Positions 12,607-24,780 are shown, numbered from the stretch's first letter. The stretch is 64,000 nucleotides of DNA from Amaranthus tricolor (GCF_026212465.1 NC_080056.1:16047319-16111318); one strand, 5' to 3'. Numbers and translations: made by a program. Notes: generated by a model not told the origin, from the letters alone.

Positions 12607-15546
12607 ATGTCACGGCCTCGGAAATATGTCAGGCACACGATCCGAAAAGGCGAAAAGGAGGCCGGACCCTCCCATCATCCCTCACGACGTAGAGAGGAAC
12701 ATCCTTCAAGGGAAAAGAACTACATGCCACGTCGTCCTGCGCCACCATCTGATATGGGACCTCCACGAGCCCGACAAGTATATGTTGCGGAAGGAGGAAC
12801 TAGGACGCGGAATCTGGGAGACGGAGGAAATGACCCGATGTTCAATCGAAACAGGAGGGACATTTTCTTCGCTGTTCGAGATCAATTGCCAGCTCCACCA
12901 CCTGTTACCACCCCTTCTGATAGGCGCAACTATAATATGTGGTGTGATTACCACAAAGAGCACGGCCACACTCTGGTGCAATGCCGCGAACTGAAACGCA
13001 TCCTGCATCAGTTGGCAGACGAAGGAAAACTGTCCAGATTCCTGAACAGGAGGGAGTATGATGCTGGAAGAGAAGGGGAAAGGAGGCCATGGCAACAGAA
13101 ACGCAGATCCCCCAAGAGGGATGAAGCCAGACGAGAAAGTTCCGACACTCAAGGAACTATCAACATGATTTTTGGGGGGTACACTGAGGAATATCCCACT
13201 ATCTGGGCTGCAAAAAACAGTGTCCACACTTTGCTGAAAGGACCTCCCATGGTCGCATCTAAGGGACCGGTCATGAAGTTCGATGCCACGACCTCCCAAC
13301 CGCTGCAACAACCCCATACTGACCCTCTGGTGGTCACTCTTAAAATCGGGCAAATGAAAGTCAGACGGGTGCTGGTGGACACGGGAAGCACGGCTGATCT
13401 TATTACAATGGAGTGCTTGAGAAAGATGAAATTCGAGGAAAAGCACTTACAACCCCTAGACAAACCACTGATTGGGTTTGGAGGGAGTCAGGTCATTCCG
13501 TTGGGCACGGTCATTCTCCCCGTACGGGTAGGGGAGAAAAATGAAAGCCGGACCATGCCCATACGGTTCACGGTGGTAGATCTCAACTTTCCCTACAATG
13601 CTATTATGGGACTGCCACTCATTAATAAGATCAAGGCAGCAATCTTTCCCCATCAACTCTTGCTGCAATTCGAGATAGATAATGGACAAGTTGGCATTCT
13701 CAAGGGAGACCAGGTGACGGCTCGCCAATGCCTCGTCAACACCCTGAAGCGCGGATCTTCCGAAACACCTGCAAAAAGAAAGAGGGAAGAGAATGTCCCA
13801 GCTGTCATGAGCGTATACAGGGAAAATCCCAGCACGCACGAAAGGCCTCACCCCATAGAACGATATGAGGCAGTAGATATGTTTGAGGGGAAACAAATCA
13901 AGATAGGGAAAGATCTTCCTAGCACGGTCAAACAGGACATAGTGGCCACCATTACTGAGTTCCGTGACGTCTTCGCTTTTTCCACGGAAGAAATGCCCGG
14001 TATTCCTCCAAGTGTCATGTGTCACAAACTCGACATAAAAGCCGGCTATAAACCCGTGAAGCAGAAGCTGCGACATCAAGGAAGGGAGCGGATAGAGACT
14101 GCCAAAGAGGAGGTCGAGAAGTTGTTGAAAGCCGGATTCATCAAAGAATGCAAATATTCTGATTGGCTCTCCAATGTAGTTCTCGTCAAAAAATCTAATG
14201 GGAAGTGGAGAATGTGCGTCGACTTCACGGATCTAAACAAGGCATGCCCGAAAGACGATTATCCGCTTCCCAAGATAGACCGTTTGGTGGACTCTACAGC
14301 GGGACACGCCCTGTTGAGCTTCATGGATGCTAACGCGGGTTACCATCAAATCCCGTTGGCCCCTGAAGACCAACCGCACACAGCATTCATTACGAATGTC
14401 GGCGTATACTGCTACAAAGTCATGCCCTTCGGTCTAAAAAACGCCGGAGCCACTTATCAGAGAATGGTAAACAAAGTGTTCCAGTCTCAGATAGGCCGAA
14501 ATTTGGAGGTATACGTGGACGACATGATTGCAAAGAGTAAACAAACGTCCGAACATGCAGCAGACCTCCGAGAAACATTTACAACCCTCCGGAGACACCA
14601 AATGCGGCTCAATCCGGAAAAGTGTGTGTTTGGAGTTACTGGAGGAAAATGCCTTGGTTTCCTTGTTGACGAAAGAGGAATAGAGGCAAACCCGGACAAG
14701 ATAAAAGCAATTCAGGATATGAGATCTCCCGCCTCCGTGAAAGAAGTACAAAAACTCACGGGATGTGTAGCTGCTCTGGGAAGATTCCTTTCAAAGTCCG
14801 CGGACAAATGTTCCCCCTTTTTTAAAACAATAAAACAACAGAAGTTCGAGTGGACAGCAGAAGCAGAAGAGTCCTTTCGCCAACTCAAAGAGCACCTGTC
14901 CACATTGCCAAAACTAGTTTCACCCATCAAAGGGGAGAAACTAGTCCTATATGTCTCTGTCTCCGAATATTCGTTATCCGGAGTACTGGTTGCGGAAAGG
15001 GAAAAAAAACAGCTTCCCATATACTATGTGAGTCATGCATTCCGCGGCTCGGAGGGAAACTATGGTGAAGTCGAAAAAGTCATATTCGCAATCGTCATGG
15101 CAAGCAGGAAATTGAAGCCCTACTTTCAGTCCCACCAGATCATCGTCCGGACTGATCAACCTTTGAAAAAGATATTGGAAGGGAAAAACAAGTCAAGCCG
15201 CGTCACCGATTGGGCAAACCAGCTAGCGGATTTTGGCATCGAATATGAGCCTCGAACAGCAATCAAAGCCCAATCTCTGGCTGACTTCATTGCTGAAAGC
15301 ACTTTCCCCTATCATCCTAAACCCAATCAGGAATGGAAGCTGTATGTAGATGGGTCCTCAACACAATCAGCAAGTGGGGCTGGACTCCTCATCGTGTCTT
15401 CCGCAGGGGTCCGTATGGAGAGGGCGGTCAGGTTCGAGTTCGCAGCATCCAACAACGAGGCCGAATATGAAGCATTATTGATGGGACTGAGAATTTTCTA
15501 CGAAGCAGGAGCCAAAAATTGTCCGCCTTCTCTGACTCCCAATTAA
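12607..15546 (+). pseudogene. Tat element pol: zinc knuckle, protease, RT, RNase H x2
   Basis: One 979-codon open frame. Domains in order: the Gag C-terminal knuckle-like WCDYHKEHGHTLVQC (about residue 115); aspartic protease VLVDTGSTADL with active Asp at about 258; reverse transcriptase with LNKACPKDDYPLPKID, MPFGLKNAGATYQ and the YVDD catalytic motif at about 636; a Ty3-type RNase H; then a second RNase H beginning WKLYVDGSS near 911. The double RNase H is the Tat signature. The ATG at 12607 is not the natural start: the frame is reached from gag after a shift. The frame is lost at about 15516, within an A run in the second RNase H, where one base fewer than expected is present. Confidence 0.93.
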
Positions 15547-17039
15547 TTGTGGGACAAGTGAACGGGGAATTCGAAGCTAAAGATGATAGCATGAAAATGT
15601 ACTTGCAGCAGGTGAAGGAATTTGTTCAAAAATTCGACAAGTTCACATTGGAGCACATTCCAAGATCCCAGAATGCCCAGGCTGATTCTCTAGCGAAGCT
15701 TGCCAGCTCAGCAGAAACCTCCGCGGCTCGAGACATTATCTGGGAAGTGCTTCCTAATCCCAGCATCAACTTCATGGTCGATACCATCGACAGATCAGAA
15801 ACATGGATGGAGCCGTACATCGAATATTTACGGAATCAGACGCTTCCCCAAGATGAAAGCCAAGCCAAAATGCTCCAGAAGAAAGCCAAATGGTTCGAAC
15901 TACACGAAGGAATGCTCTACAAAAAGTCGTATACACACCCCCTCTTGAAATGTGTATCCCCTGAAGAAGGAAACTATATCCTCCGCGAAATACACGAAGG
16001 AGGATGCGGTATACATCAGGGAGTACGAACTGTCATCGGGAAGGTCCTGAGAACTGGATATTATTGGCCCTCACTCCGAGAAGACGCGGAGTATTTGATC
16101 AAAAGATGTCCTGAATGTCAGTACCACTCAAAGATAGGAAGGAAGCCATCTAATTACTTGACCGTCATGCAAGCCGTCCTGCCTTTCGACAAATGGGGCA
16201 TGGATCTACTTGGCCCCTTCCCTCCGGCAAAAGGGCAACGCAAATTCATTATTGTGGCCATTGATTATTTCACAAAGTACGTAGAAGCAGAAGCCCTTAG
16301 TTCAATCACGGACAAACAAGTCTGTCAGTTTCTATGGCGAAATATCATCACAAGGTACGGCATCCCCCGAGTGATCATAACAGATAATGGAAGGCAGTTT
16401 GTCAGCAAGAACACCATCGAATACTGCGACAAGTTTAACATCCAAATCAGATTCAGTTCAGTGTCCAGGCCGCAAACTAACGGTCAAGTTGAGTCCGCGA
16501 ACAAAGAGATCCTGAATGGCATCAAGAAGAAGATAGAGGGGGTCAAAGGCAATTGGGATGAAGAACTACCAGGCATCTTATGGGCAAGTCGAACAACCAT
16601 CAAAGACGCAACAGGGCATACACCTTTCTCTTTAGTATACGGATCCGAAGCCGTGCTCCCAGTTGAAATAGGCGTACCCTCTACAAGGGTCACCTACTAC
16701 TCACACGACGAAAATGAGGAAGGAAAAAGAGCAAACTTAGATCTGCTGCCAGAAACAAGAGGAAACGCAATGTTGAGATCAGTAGCGCAAAAACAGAAGA
16801 TGATCCGTAGCTTCAACCGCCACGTCAAAACCAGACGCATTCAAGTTGGAGATTTGGTCCTCCGGAAAATCGAAGCTACGGGAAAGATTGTGGAAAAAGG
16901 AAAGTTAGGGACCAACTGGGACGGACCTTTCAAAGTCACCAACGTCATCAAACCAGGAACTTACGAACTAGAAGACATGAAAGGGAAAAAACTACCACGA
17001 CCATGGAATGGAGACCATCTGAAAAAATTCTTCATTTAA
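15519..17039 (+). pseudogene. Tat element pol: end of RNase H and integrase
   Basis: Continuation of pol in another frame after the one-base shift. It starts with the RNase H end (SDSQLIVGQVNGEFEAKD), then the HHCC zinc-binding region of integrase (HEGGCGIHQG to RCPECQ), then the catalytic core with D in GMDLLGPFP, D in TDNGRQF and E in GQVESANKE, which are the three DDE residues. The C-terminal part (GDLVLRKI, TNWDGPFKV) matches the Gypsy integrase tail. No chromodomain is seen, as expected for Tat. The catalytic triad is intact; the break is only upstream. Confidence 0.93.
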
Positions 17040-17235
17040 TAAAATTTGCAAGGGGCAAACAGTAAACGTCCGCATAAACAGTCTCATCAGTATCAGTCCG
17101 CGACTACAATCACTCCGCAACAGTTGCGTTTTAATTCAAAATTATTTCAAACACTTGTATCCTTATCAATCATTAATAAACAGGTTTCATTTTCAAGATA
17201 TCCGGCTCTTATGTTTGCAAATCTTATTAAATCAG

Positions 17236-17650
17236 TAACGTCGATAAGTCGGACCCCCAGATTGGGATCCCTAAGTTCAAAATATCCGTCTTCTAAATGT
17301 TTCCTAACCGGGACATCGATAAGTCGGACCCCCAGTTTGGGGTCCCTAAGTTCAAAATATTCTAAGTTTTTCAAAGATGTTTCCTAACCGGGACATCGAC
17401 AAGTGGGACCCCCTGATTGGTGTCCCTAAGTTCAAAAAATCTAATGTTTCAAAAATCTAAGATGTTTCCTAACTGGAACATCGATAAGTCGGACCTCCAG
17501 GTTGAGGTCCTTAAAGTTCAAAATATTCCAATTGTTCCCGACCGGGACATTGATAAGTCGGACCCCCAGTTTGGGGTCCCTAAGTTCACAACATTCTAAG
17601 ATACCCCCAACCGGGACATCGACAAGTCGGACCCCCATACAGGGGTCTAA
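17236..17650. repeat. GATAAGTCGGACCCC tandem repeat, array 1
   Basis: Six imperfect units of about 60-80 bp. The core is ACATCGATAAGTCGGACCCC, followed by CAGTTTGGGGTCCCTAAG and TTCAAAATATTC. Within a unit GGACCCC and GGGGTCC are inverted around a 6-base spacer and can form a hairpin. The array lies between the end of pol and the 3' end of the antisense gene. ORFs across it are repeat artefacts. Confidence 0.88.
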
Positions 17651-17858
17651 GGGCTATAAATGTTCCTAGTACAAAACTACTTGACGTCACCTGCACGCGA
17701 CAAAGCAATATTCCGCGGCCTCAGACGAGTGAAGCCACGGCTCAACAAACAAAAGCATGGATACCGTGAATAAACTCCATAATCAGAAATATATATACAC
17801 CAAATATTCAAAATACAAAGTTGAATGTTTACAAAAATCAAATTACAAGGTCACAAGA

Positions 17859-20855
17859 TTATACATCTTTCAAAAAAGCCTTGACGACTTCATCCGGCGG
17901 CAGAGGAGATTCGATCCTTCCCTCTTCAAGACTGGGGGTGAAGCTGACATAATCTTCAACGTTGAACGGCTCCACCCCGATCTCAGACAACTCCCGGGAC
18001 AAGCCCTGGAGGTTCCAACCTTCGTCAATAATAAGGTTCGATAGATCAAGGCACAAAACCTCCAGGTTGGAGAGCGTCAAGTTTTCCGGGACATCTGACG
18101 CCGGAGGAGAAGAGAGAGCCAGCTGATCCAAGTCGAGACATAAAGCCTCCCTCTCAGCCTCAGCATCTATCCTTTCGGACCAGGCTCTCTTTTCTTCCGC
18201 GTCCCAGACAGTGTCGACCAGTACCGCCGACTCCCCGTCCAAGACAGGAGCAAGGTTGGACAAAGCTTCACTCCCCTTCTGATCAGCAGTTTGCTGAAGG
18301 GAAGTAAAATCCATGCCCAACTCTGCGGCAGCCAAACGATACTTTTCGTCACTGATCATGGTTCCGGCCTTCACCATCTCCGCCGTCAGATCTCCAAGAA
18401 ACTTCGACGCTTCCGGCTCATCCGAAAGAAGCCGGTCTCGAGCTATCCGGGCCTTCCTGGTTAGGCACAATTTATATACCTTAGCCGCGGATAGGATCAT
18501 CTTGAAGTAGGAAGAATCGGTCGACACTTGCTGCATAAGTTGCTGGTTCTGATGAACGAGCTTGGCATGGGTATCCATTAGCAAGCCGACTTCATGGCCG
18601 ATGCTCGCAGACCTTGTGGAAGCAGCATCTAAGTTCTCGACAGTCTGGTCCAGCTGCTTCCGGGCCCTTTCCCGCCATTGTTCGGTCCTGACCAAGCGTT
18701 CTTTCAGCTCAGAACACTTGGCCAGTTTCTCTTTTAAGCTCGGCAGGTCCTCCCGCAGCTTTGACAATTCGTCATTCAGCTCTTCACAGCGGGAGGTAAG
18801 GGCGGCCATGGTTTCCTGGTCTGCGGCACTTTGACGGTTTGCGTCGAGCTCAAAAGCTAACCGTATGATCGCCTGCAAAGGAATAGCTATTAAAGAAATC
18901 CGGAAACAACAAATAATCACACTACTAAGTATAAAAAGTCATTACCTCTGCCGCCGAAGCTTGTGCCTGACGCACCCTATCACGGGGGGCATAGAGTCTA
19001 GTAGGTCGACGTCCACCTTGCTGATTAAGTGGGACGTCGCCCTGTTGAAACGAACAATTAAACCTTTATGCCCCAACTCCGGAAAGGGTGTTTCGTGTCG
19101 AAAAGGGGAAACCTCCCGACGACGATAAACCTCGGCAAACTGCGATGAGGGAGCCGCGGAAGATTCCCCCACTTTCTCCTTCCCCTTGTTGGAAGATGGT
19201 CGTGGAGAGTCCAGAAGGGGCGATGCCTCCTTTTCAACCGACCTTATTTGGAGAGGCACGGCCGTTGGGATCGTGCCTGCGGAGGGTCTCTTGGCCGACC
19301 TCTCCTTGTGGGAAGAAGAATCCCGCTTCCTCTTCTTCTTCCCACTCTTTTTGTTCACCCCCCTCGTCTGGGGAGGAATCACCCTCTCAGATTCATCGGG
19401 GATATGAACTTGTTTTCTCTCCTCAAGAAGTCGGAGAGCCTCTTGCTCCGAAGGCACGTCCTCCAGACCCTTCTCTACGGTCGTTGAATCCTGAAAAAGA
19501 AGTTGAAGAATCAACAAAAGTCTTTCACAACGAAGAACTTTGTAAAGTTATACCTTTGGAGGAAGAGGGAGAGGCTTATCCTCGGGCCGCTGGATGGCCC
19601 CTTGAGCGAGTCTGAGAACGCTGAACTTCTTCATTAGCTCCGGACTCTTTGCTCGAAGGTTTTCCTTGGCTATCCCTGTAAAATCATGAGTTAGAAACAG
19701 TCAAACGTGTCATAGACAAGAAAAGGAAGAGACCCGGCAACTCTTACTCCGATCGATAGCCAAGCTGATGCCGAATGCTGAGAGGAGGTTCTCATTCTCC
19801 AACTCAGGACGACCGGGTATCCAGTTAAGTTGGACGTTCATTGGTTTCCTTCCCAATTGAACGTCCATCTTTGCATATTCAATGATCACCGCGTCATTAA
19901 AGGAACATTGCGGGATCCCATTATTAAAACCCGAGAGATTGAGTTTGATGTCAAAAGAGGTCTTGATACTCCACCCCTCTGAGTTATATAAATAAGCAAA
20001 TTTCGTCCTATACCCCTTCTGATTATCGGGGAGGTCTTGGACTATCTTCAGTCCTCGACGATGTGTAAAAGTAATCCAGCCACAGCCGTACGATTGCGAA
20101 TTACATAGGCGGGCTCTGAATATATATCTAAAGGCTGTGAGTGTTGGTGGCACGGCTAATACTTTACATAAGATCAAAAAGGCCACCATACAACCCCAAG
20201 CGTTTGGGTATAACTCGGGCACTGAAACGTTCAAAAACTCTAACACCTCTCTAAAAAACGGGTGAAGAGGAAATCTAAGCCCTAATTCAAAAGAAGGAAA
20301 GTATACAACTATACAATGTGGGGGAGGAAACCTAACGGTGTCATAATTCCCCGGGGTAATAATGTTTATATTATCCTTTAAACCCCATTTTTGAGAGATG
20401 GCCTCCCGACGGTTGTCTAAATCTCTCTTGGTCTGTAAATCAATGAAGTAATTTAGAGGCCCGCCGTTTGGAATGTAGAATGGAGGAGGAACTGGCGCTG
20501 CACTCTCCCTTCCAGAAGACTCGGCTGATCCTTCAAGGTTTTCCATATCTACATACAATAACCCTTCTAGGTCAGGATTTATTCGCGGCAAGTAATTTGG
20601 AAAGAAAGCAATGCTCACTTCCCAAGGAGCAGTTTTCATAATCTCCGGAGGGTATATAGGGGATACGGACGACTCATCCCCAGCTTTTATTGGTTCATAA
20701 TGGGGGGTAATTCTCACCGAACTACTTTCATCCGAGTCATTCATTGGTAACCCCTTTTTATTAAGACGCCTACGTACTATCAGAGGAGTTTCCGACAAGT
20801 TAGTAGGGTTGGTGTCTGAGTTAGTTATAGTCTCTTGAGTAGTCGCGACATCCAT
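17859..20855 (-). CDS. Antisense spliced gene of the Tat element (putative gypsy-type transposon domain)
   Basis: A four-exon gene on the strand opposite gag-pol. Exon 1 is 20855-19748, exon 2 is 19675-19554, exon 3 is 19490-18946 and exon 4 is 18872-17859. All have GT/AG ends, and the exon 1-2-3 joins keep frame. Exon 1 (369 codons) has an acidic start, then FFPNYLPRINPDLEG and GLRFPLHPFFREVLEFLNVS, matching the plant domain of unknown function called 'putative gypsy type transposon' (Pfam Transposase_28), seen in antisense ORFs of Tat elements. Exon 3 is Lys/Arg-rich (KKSGKKKRKRD, a likely nuclear signal). Exon 4 is a long coiled coil (about 340 residues, ELNDELSKLREDLPSLKEKL). A single-base loss in the G run at 18984-18989 shifts the frame near the end of exon 3; the downstream frame is otherwise clean. 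Function is unknown. The splice model is my inference. Confidence 0.75.
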
Positions 20856-21295
20856 GTTAATAATAAAGTAAAAGTCAAAACTTGTAAAGAATGGAGACTA
20901 AATTCATAAACAAATTCAAAGTTCTAGGCTAACATTCATGAATAGATTGAAGAAATTCAAGAAATTCAAGAACAGTTTGAAGAATAACTTGAAGAAATTC
21001 GAAAAATCTGGGAAAAGTTTGAATACCTTAAAGTGAAATTTGAAGATTTGTCAGAAACTTGATGAAGATCTGTCAGAAACCTTGAAGATCTTCAAAGGAT
21101 TTGTCAGAAGTTGGAAGAAGGGATGAAGATTGTCAGAGCGTCTCTCTCTACTTTCTCTTGCAATTTGAAGATTTGAGGAAGTTAATGAGGATTGGGTGAG
21201 ATGGAACTGTTCCAACTACCCTATTTATTGCAGCAATAAATGCTTCATTTGGGACCTGAACATTCGAAAGAGGATGGAATTCCAAATGAAAGCTG
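20856..21295 (-). promoter_or_regulatory. Leader and possible promoter of the antisense gene
   Basis: Upstream of the antisense ATG lies a stretch rich in GAAATTC/GAAGA repeats (about 20930-21130) that reads as an untranslated leader. Beyond it a CT-rich block (TCTCTCTCTACTTTCTC near 21145) and a TATA-like CAATAAATAG (minus strand, 21221-21230) lie in plausible order for a minus-strand promoter. This is positional inference with no experimental support. Confidence 0.35.
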
Positions 21296-22455
21296 GGAAG
21301 TCGATAAGTCGGACTCCCAATGAGGGGAAGTTATCAAAGATTTTTTCTTGAGTTTACTAATGACCGTGAAGTCTATTAGTCGGACCCCAGTTGAAGCGGT
21401 AATGTTGCCAAATTTTTCTAAGTGTTAAATTCATGAATATAGCCGGGAGGTCGAAAAGTCGGACTACCAATTAGAGAGGAATGTCATAAATTTGTCCAAG
21501 TATCAAGCCATCCGACCGGAGGGTCGATAAGTCGGATCCCCAGGGAAGGGTAGAATATAGATATTTATTCTAAGTCCTTCAGACTGTGTCCGGAAGGTCA
21601 ATAAGTCGGACCCTAAACTGAATCTCCAGAAAGGAAAATCATTTTAAATATGAGGATTACACATTCAACCGTCCGACTTATGGACACGGTGGATAAAATG
21701 TGATGGAAGGAAACATGAGATTATCTTAAGGGCGAACGAACTCCGTGTGGTCGATAAGTCGGACCCCCAGATGACCCTGGTCCAAGTGAAAAATCCTAAG
21801 TATAGAACCTCTCCTGTGTGTCCGTGGGATCGAAGATACGAGTTAAGGGGCTCATTCCGTACTGTGCTAGAATAAAGGGGGTTGTTTTGACGAAGTCCTG
21901 AACATCTTTCCACAAATCAGGGATATCCGTGTGGTCGATAAGTCGGACCCCCAGGTGGTCCTTCTCTTTCACAAAATATTCTAAGTATCGAAAAGGGATT
22001 CTCGTGCTGAACTGGCGAGTGAAGACGTGAACTATTAGTTTGCGGCATAGTTCGGACAGGTAGAAATGTCTTGGGGAGAATACCACGCCGCGTCATCGTT
22101 TGGGATTTCACTCATAAATATCCCTGGTGTTACGCGCCATCAGTACAAGACAAACAGATGATCTCATCCGTACGGTAGATAAGTCGGACCCTCCTTTGGT
22201 GCTGTTTTGTTAAAAATATTCCAAGTATTTGAGTATTTCCGTGATATCAACAAAGCAGGAGCCTAGATCGGGACTCCAATTATCCTACGGCATGATATAA
22301 GCCGCGGTTTCTTGTTCATAATACGACGGAGTGTCAGGAAGACTCATTGTGTTGACCGCTAAGTCAATAAGACGAACTCCCTTGTGGGTGAAGACTTGAA
22401 GATTTTTCAAGTATGACGCTCGTCCGCAGGGTTGATAAGTCGGACCCCCTTTGTG
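21296..22455. repeat. GATAAGTCGGACCCC dispersed repeat, array 2
   Basis: About ten further copies of the array-1 core, spaced mostly 70-200 bp (for example near 21300, 21450, 21522, 21750, 21933, 22170 and 22431). They are more diverged than in array 1 and lie between the antisense gene start and the 3' LTR. No coding sequence is present. Confidence 0.85.
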
Positions 22456-22917
22456 GGCCAAGATGTGAAAATATTCTAAGTATGGAACTTGTTGTATGTG
22501 ATGTTACGGAACACACTGAATGGGAGGACGCGGATCCACGCCCTCTCTATGATTCTGCTGATGCCTTATATAAGCGACCGGGGCTATTCCACGGCATACT
22601 TTAAGCCGCGGCGTTGTTTGTCTTCTTGACTCGGATTCGTTACGTTTTTTACGTGGCTAATTTGAAAAGGCCATATCTTTTCCGTTACGACTCGGAATTT
22701 AGCATATGAACAGTCGATTCGAAGCTTGCGGGCTCAACTTTCATGATCCATCAGAAAATTCGCCAGGTTGGGTGTATATTCTACCTCGTGGGGCTTTCGA
22801 ATGTTTTCTACAATCATTAAATCAAGCTCCAACAGACACTTGTTTTTCCGTATAAAGGAAGATGTTTCCAGTCGTTATGGCTCTCTTTTCCCATCATCCT
22901 TCATGCGTGGGGCTAAA
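22456..22917 (+). other. 3' untranslated region of the Tat element with polypurine-like end
   Basis: No ORF is credible here. The sequence just before the 3' LTR is GCGTGGGGCTAAA, where the polypurine tract primer for plus-strand synthesis would lie. It is a weak tract because pyrimidines interrupt it. Confidence 0.45.
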
Positions 22918-23618
22918 TGTCATGGTATTGTTTACTCAATTATTTCATTTATTTATTAATTAATATCATGTTACTAAAATACCCTTTGACCTTTCAGAAT
23001 TTGACTTTGACTTTTAGTCAATGGGCTTTCTGCTAGACTTCTCATCTTCTTTGGAAGGCCCACGGGTTTTTTTACCTCCAGAATACCTAACTTCCCTGCC
23101 ATCCCTCTTCTCTGGCTATCCTTCTTTTAAGGAAAATAACTACCCATCACCTTCCACTCTCCCATATTGCATGGTTCTCCTTGTTTCAGATTTGATAACT
23201 GCCCATTATTCCCACTACTCCCATGATAGTCCACTTCTTTTCAGAAGCAACTCCCCTTCCTTATCATTATAAATAGGGACTATCATCAAGAGGAAAAGGG
23301 TATCTGAACTAGCTTCCAAAGTATTCTTGCTCATACTACTTCCTTAGCCTTCCCAAGCCCTAGCACAAGCCTTAGCAACCTCGAATCACATTCTTCTTGC
23401 ATTCATTCTTTAATCAGTCATTCATTAATTTCCGATCTACGTTCTAACTTGAGCGTCGGAGGGGTTTTCCGGGAAATCACCCCCCGGACAAGGCTAACGA
23501 GTTGTTTTGCAGGAATTTAAGTCGCTTTTTCTCACAAGTCGCTTCCCTTGATCCCACTTCCATCAATTTTCAGTTATTTTAAGTGTCTTTTGCACTTCCA
23601 CGTTTCATCACCGAAACA
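22918..23618 (+). repeat. 3' LTR of the Tat element
   Basis: Same sequence as the 5' LTR with a handful of differences: one extra T in a T run, one extra C in a C run, and single changes clustered near the 3' end. It starts TGTCATGGTATTG, has TATAAATA at 23268-23275 and ends CACCGAAACA. Confidence 0.93.
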
Positions 23619-24780
23619 ACTTTTGTTTTAGGCCATTAAAAAAGACCGAAAAAACCAATGGTAGCAACCCTTACAATTTCTAGACAAGTTTTAAGTCCTT
23701 TAAATTATAAAAGACAACTTTACGTCATCCAAACTCAAGCCATCATCCAACGACTTAGACATAACTTTAATCACTCGTCTCGTTATATTATTTACTCAAA
23801 ATGCACATACATTATTTGTGGGAAATACACATCACACATAACAAACGTAACATTATTTTCTTGTTCACTACGATTCACAACTTAATCTAATACTTACTTT
23901 TTAGTTAATATTTAATACACATTTGAGTTTCAAGATCAAAATATATATTAATATTAAACATAAATTAAGAAATATTTATTGTAAAAATCTGAATTTTTTC
24001 TTATAAAAACTGTTCTAGATATCAACAAAAATTACAACAAACCATCTCAACTATCATAATAGATTATATCACTAAGAACAATACAAGTGCACTTCCTATA
24101 CTATATTTTTACTAATCATAATCACAAAAAATCATATTCTTTAGGAAAAAAATATATAAATTCAAGAATAAATGTTTTATTCAATAATCAAGATTAGGCA
24201 CAAAGCATTGTACAAAATTCTATCAAAAAATCATAGACAAATGATAAAAACTCAGCCCTAACACCCCCAAAGTTTTCGGCACAAATAACATCACAACATG
24301 TATATTCACCCTAAATTCTACCATTTTCAATACCAAGAACAAAGGTTCAAAGGAAAGATCAAATTAGAAAAACTTGCAATGCAAAGCCTAAATGATTAAA
24401 GGTGAAATAATGCTTTAATTCCCAAAACACACAAGAACACTCAAACTACTCCCCCGTTTGTTTTTTTTTTTTTTGGCAAAAATGATGAAGAGTAGATAAA
24501 TTTATGTTGAGTTATTTTCTTACTAAATGCAAAGGAATAAAATATGACTTTTTGAATACTTTCTTAAAACTTAACAAATCAATATAAACAAAATTCATAA
24601 AAAATTAGTATAAGATAGAATAATTTTGTAGCTTGTTGATGTTCTTTCCCCCAAAGTCCTAGATTCTAGTCATATCTCGTTAGTTATTCTTATAAAAAAC
24701 AACAAATAATACATTTTTCCCTCATCACTTGACCTAGCTCAAATAAAATTTACCCTTGTGGGTATGACCTCTTACAACTA
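23619..24780. other. AT-rich DNA without genes
   Basis: Flanking sequence that resumes after the Tat insertion. It is very AT-rich with short runs. A T13-like run occurs near 24460. I see no gene, TIR or LTR boundary that I can defend. Confidence 0.4.

Larger units (their letters stand above)
10778..23618 (+). mobile_element. Ty3/Gypsy Tat-type LTR retrotransposon, full length
   Basis: A 12,841-bp element bounded by LTRs of 699 and 701 bp and by a perfect 5-bp duplication ACTTT (10773-10777 and 23619-23623). The order is LTR, primer-site-like sequence, gag, protease, RT, RNase H, a second RNase H, integrase, non-coding DNA, an antisense gene, non-coding DNA, LTR. The second, archaeal-type RNase H domain and the antisense ORF before the 3' LTR place it in the Tat lineage. 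By eye the LTRs differ at about 8 substitutions and 2 single-base indels, so insertion was recent, yet gag-pol is interrupted. Confidence 0.95.

Noticed and set aside
11783..14079. Several minus-strand ORFs across gag and pol (for example 11783-12328, 12706-13446, 13456-14079)
   Set aside because: Shadow frames of the plus-strand Gypsy coding region.
17240..17640. CRISPR-like array from the regular 60-80-bp spacing
   Set aside because: Plant nuclear retrotransposon context; whole units, not only short repeats, are similar, there are no unique spacers, and no cas genes. It is an ordinary tandem repeat.
18942..19517. Treating exon 3 of the antisense gene as a separate gene starting at 19517
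   Set aside because: The first nine codons are intronic; a TTTTTCAG acceptor at 19491 and in-frame joining to exon 2 show it is an internal exon.
19088..19615. Plus-strand ORF of 175 codons
   Set aside because: Shadow of exons 2-3 of the antisense gene; low-complexity Ser/Pro sequence and no family.
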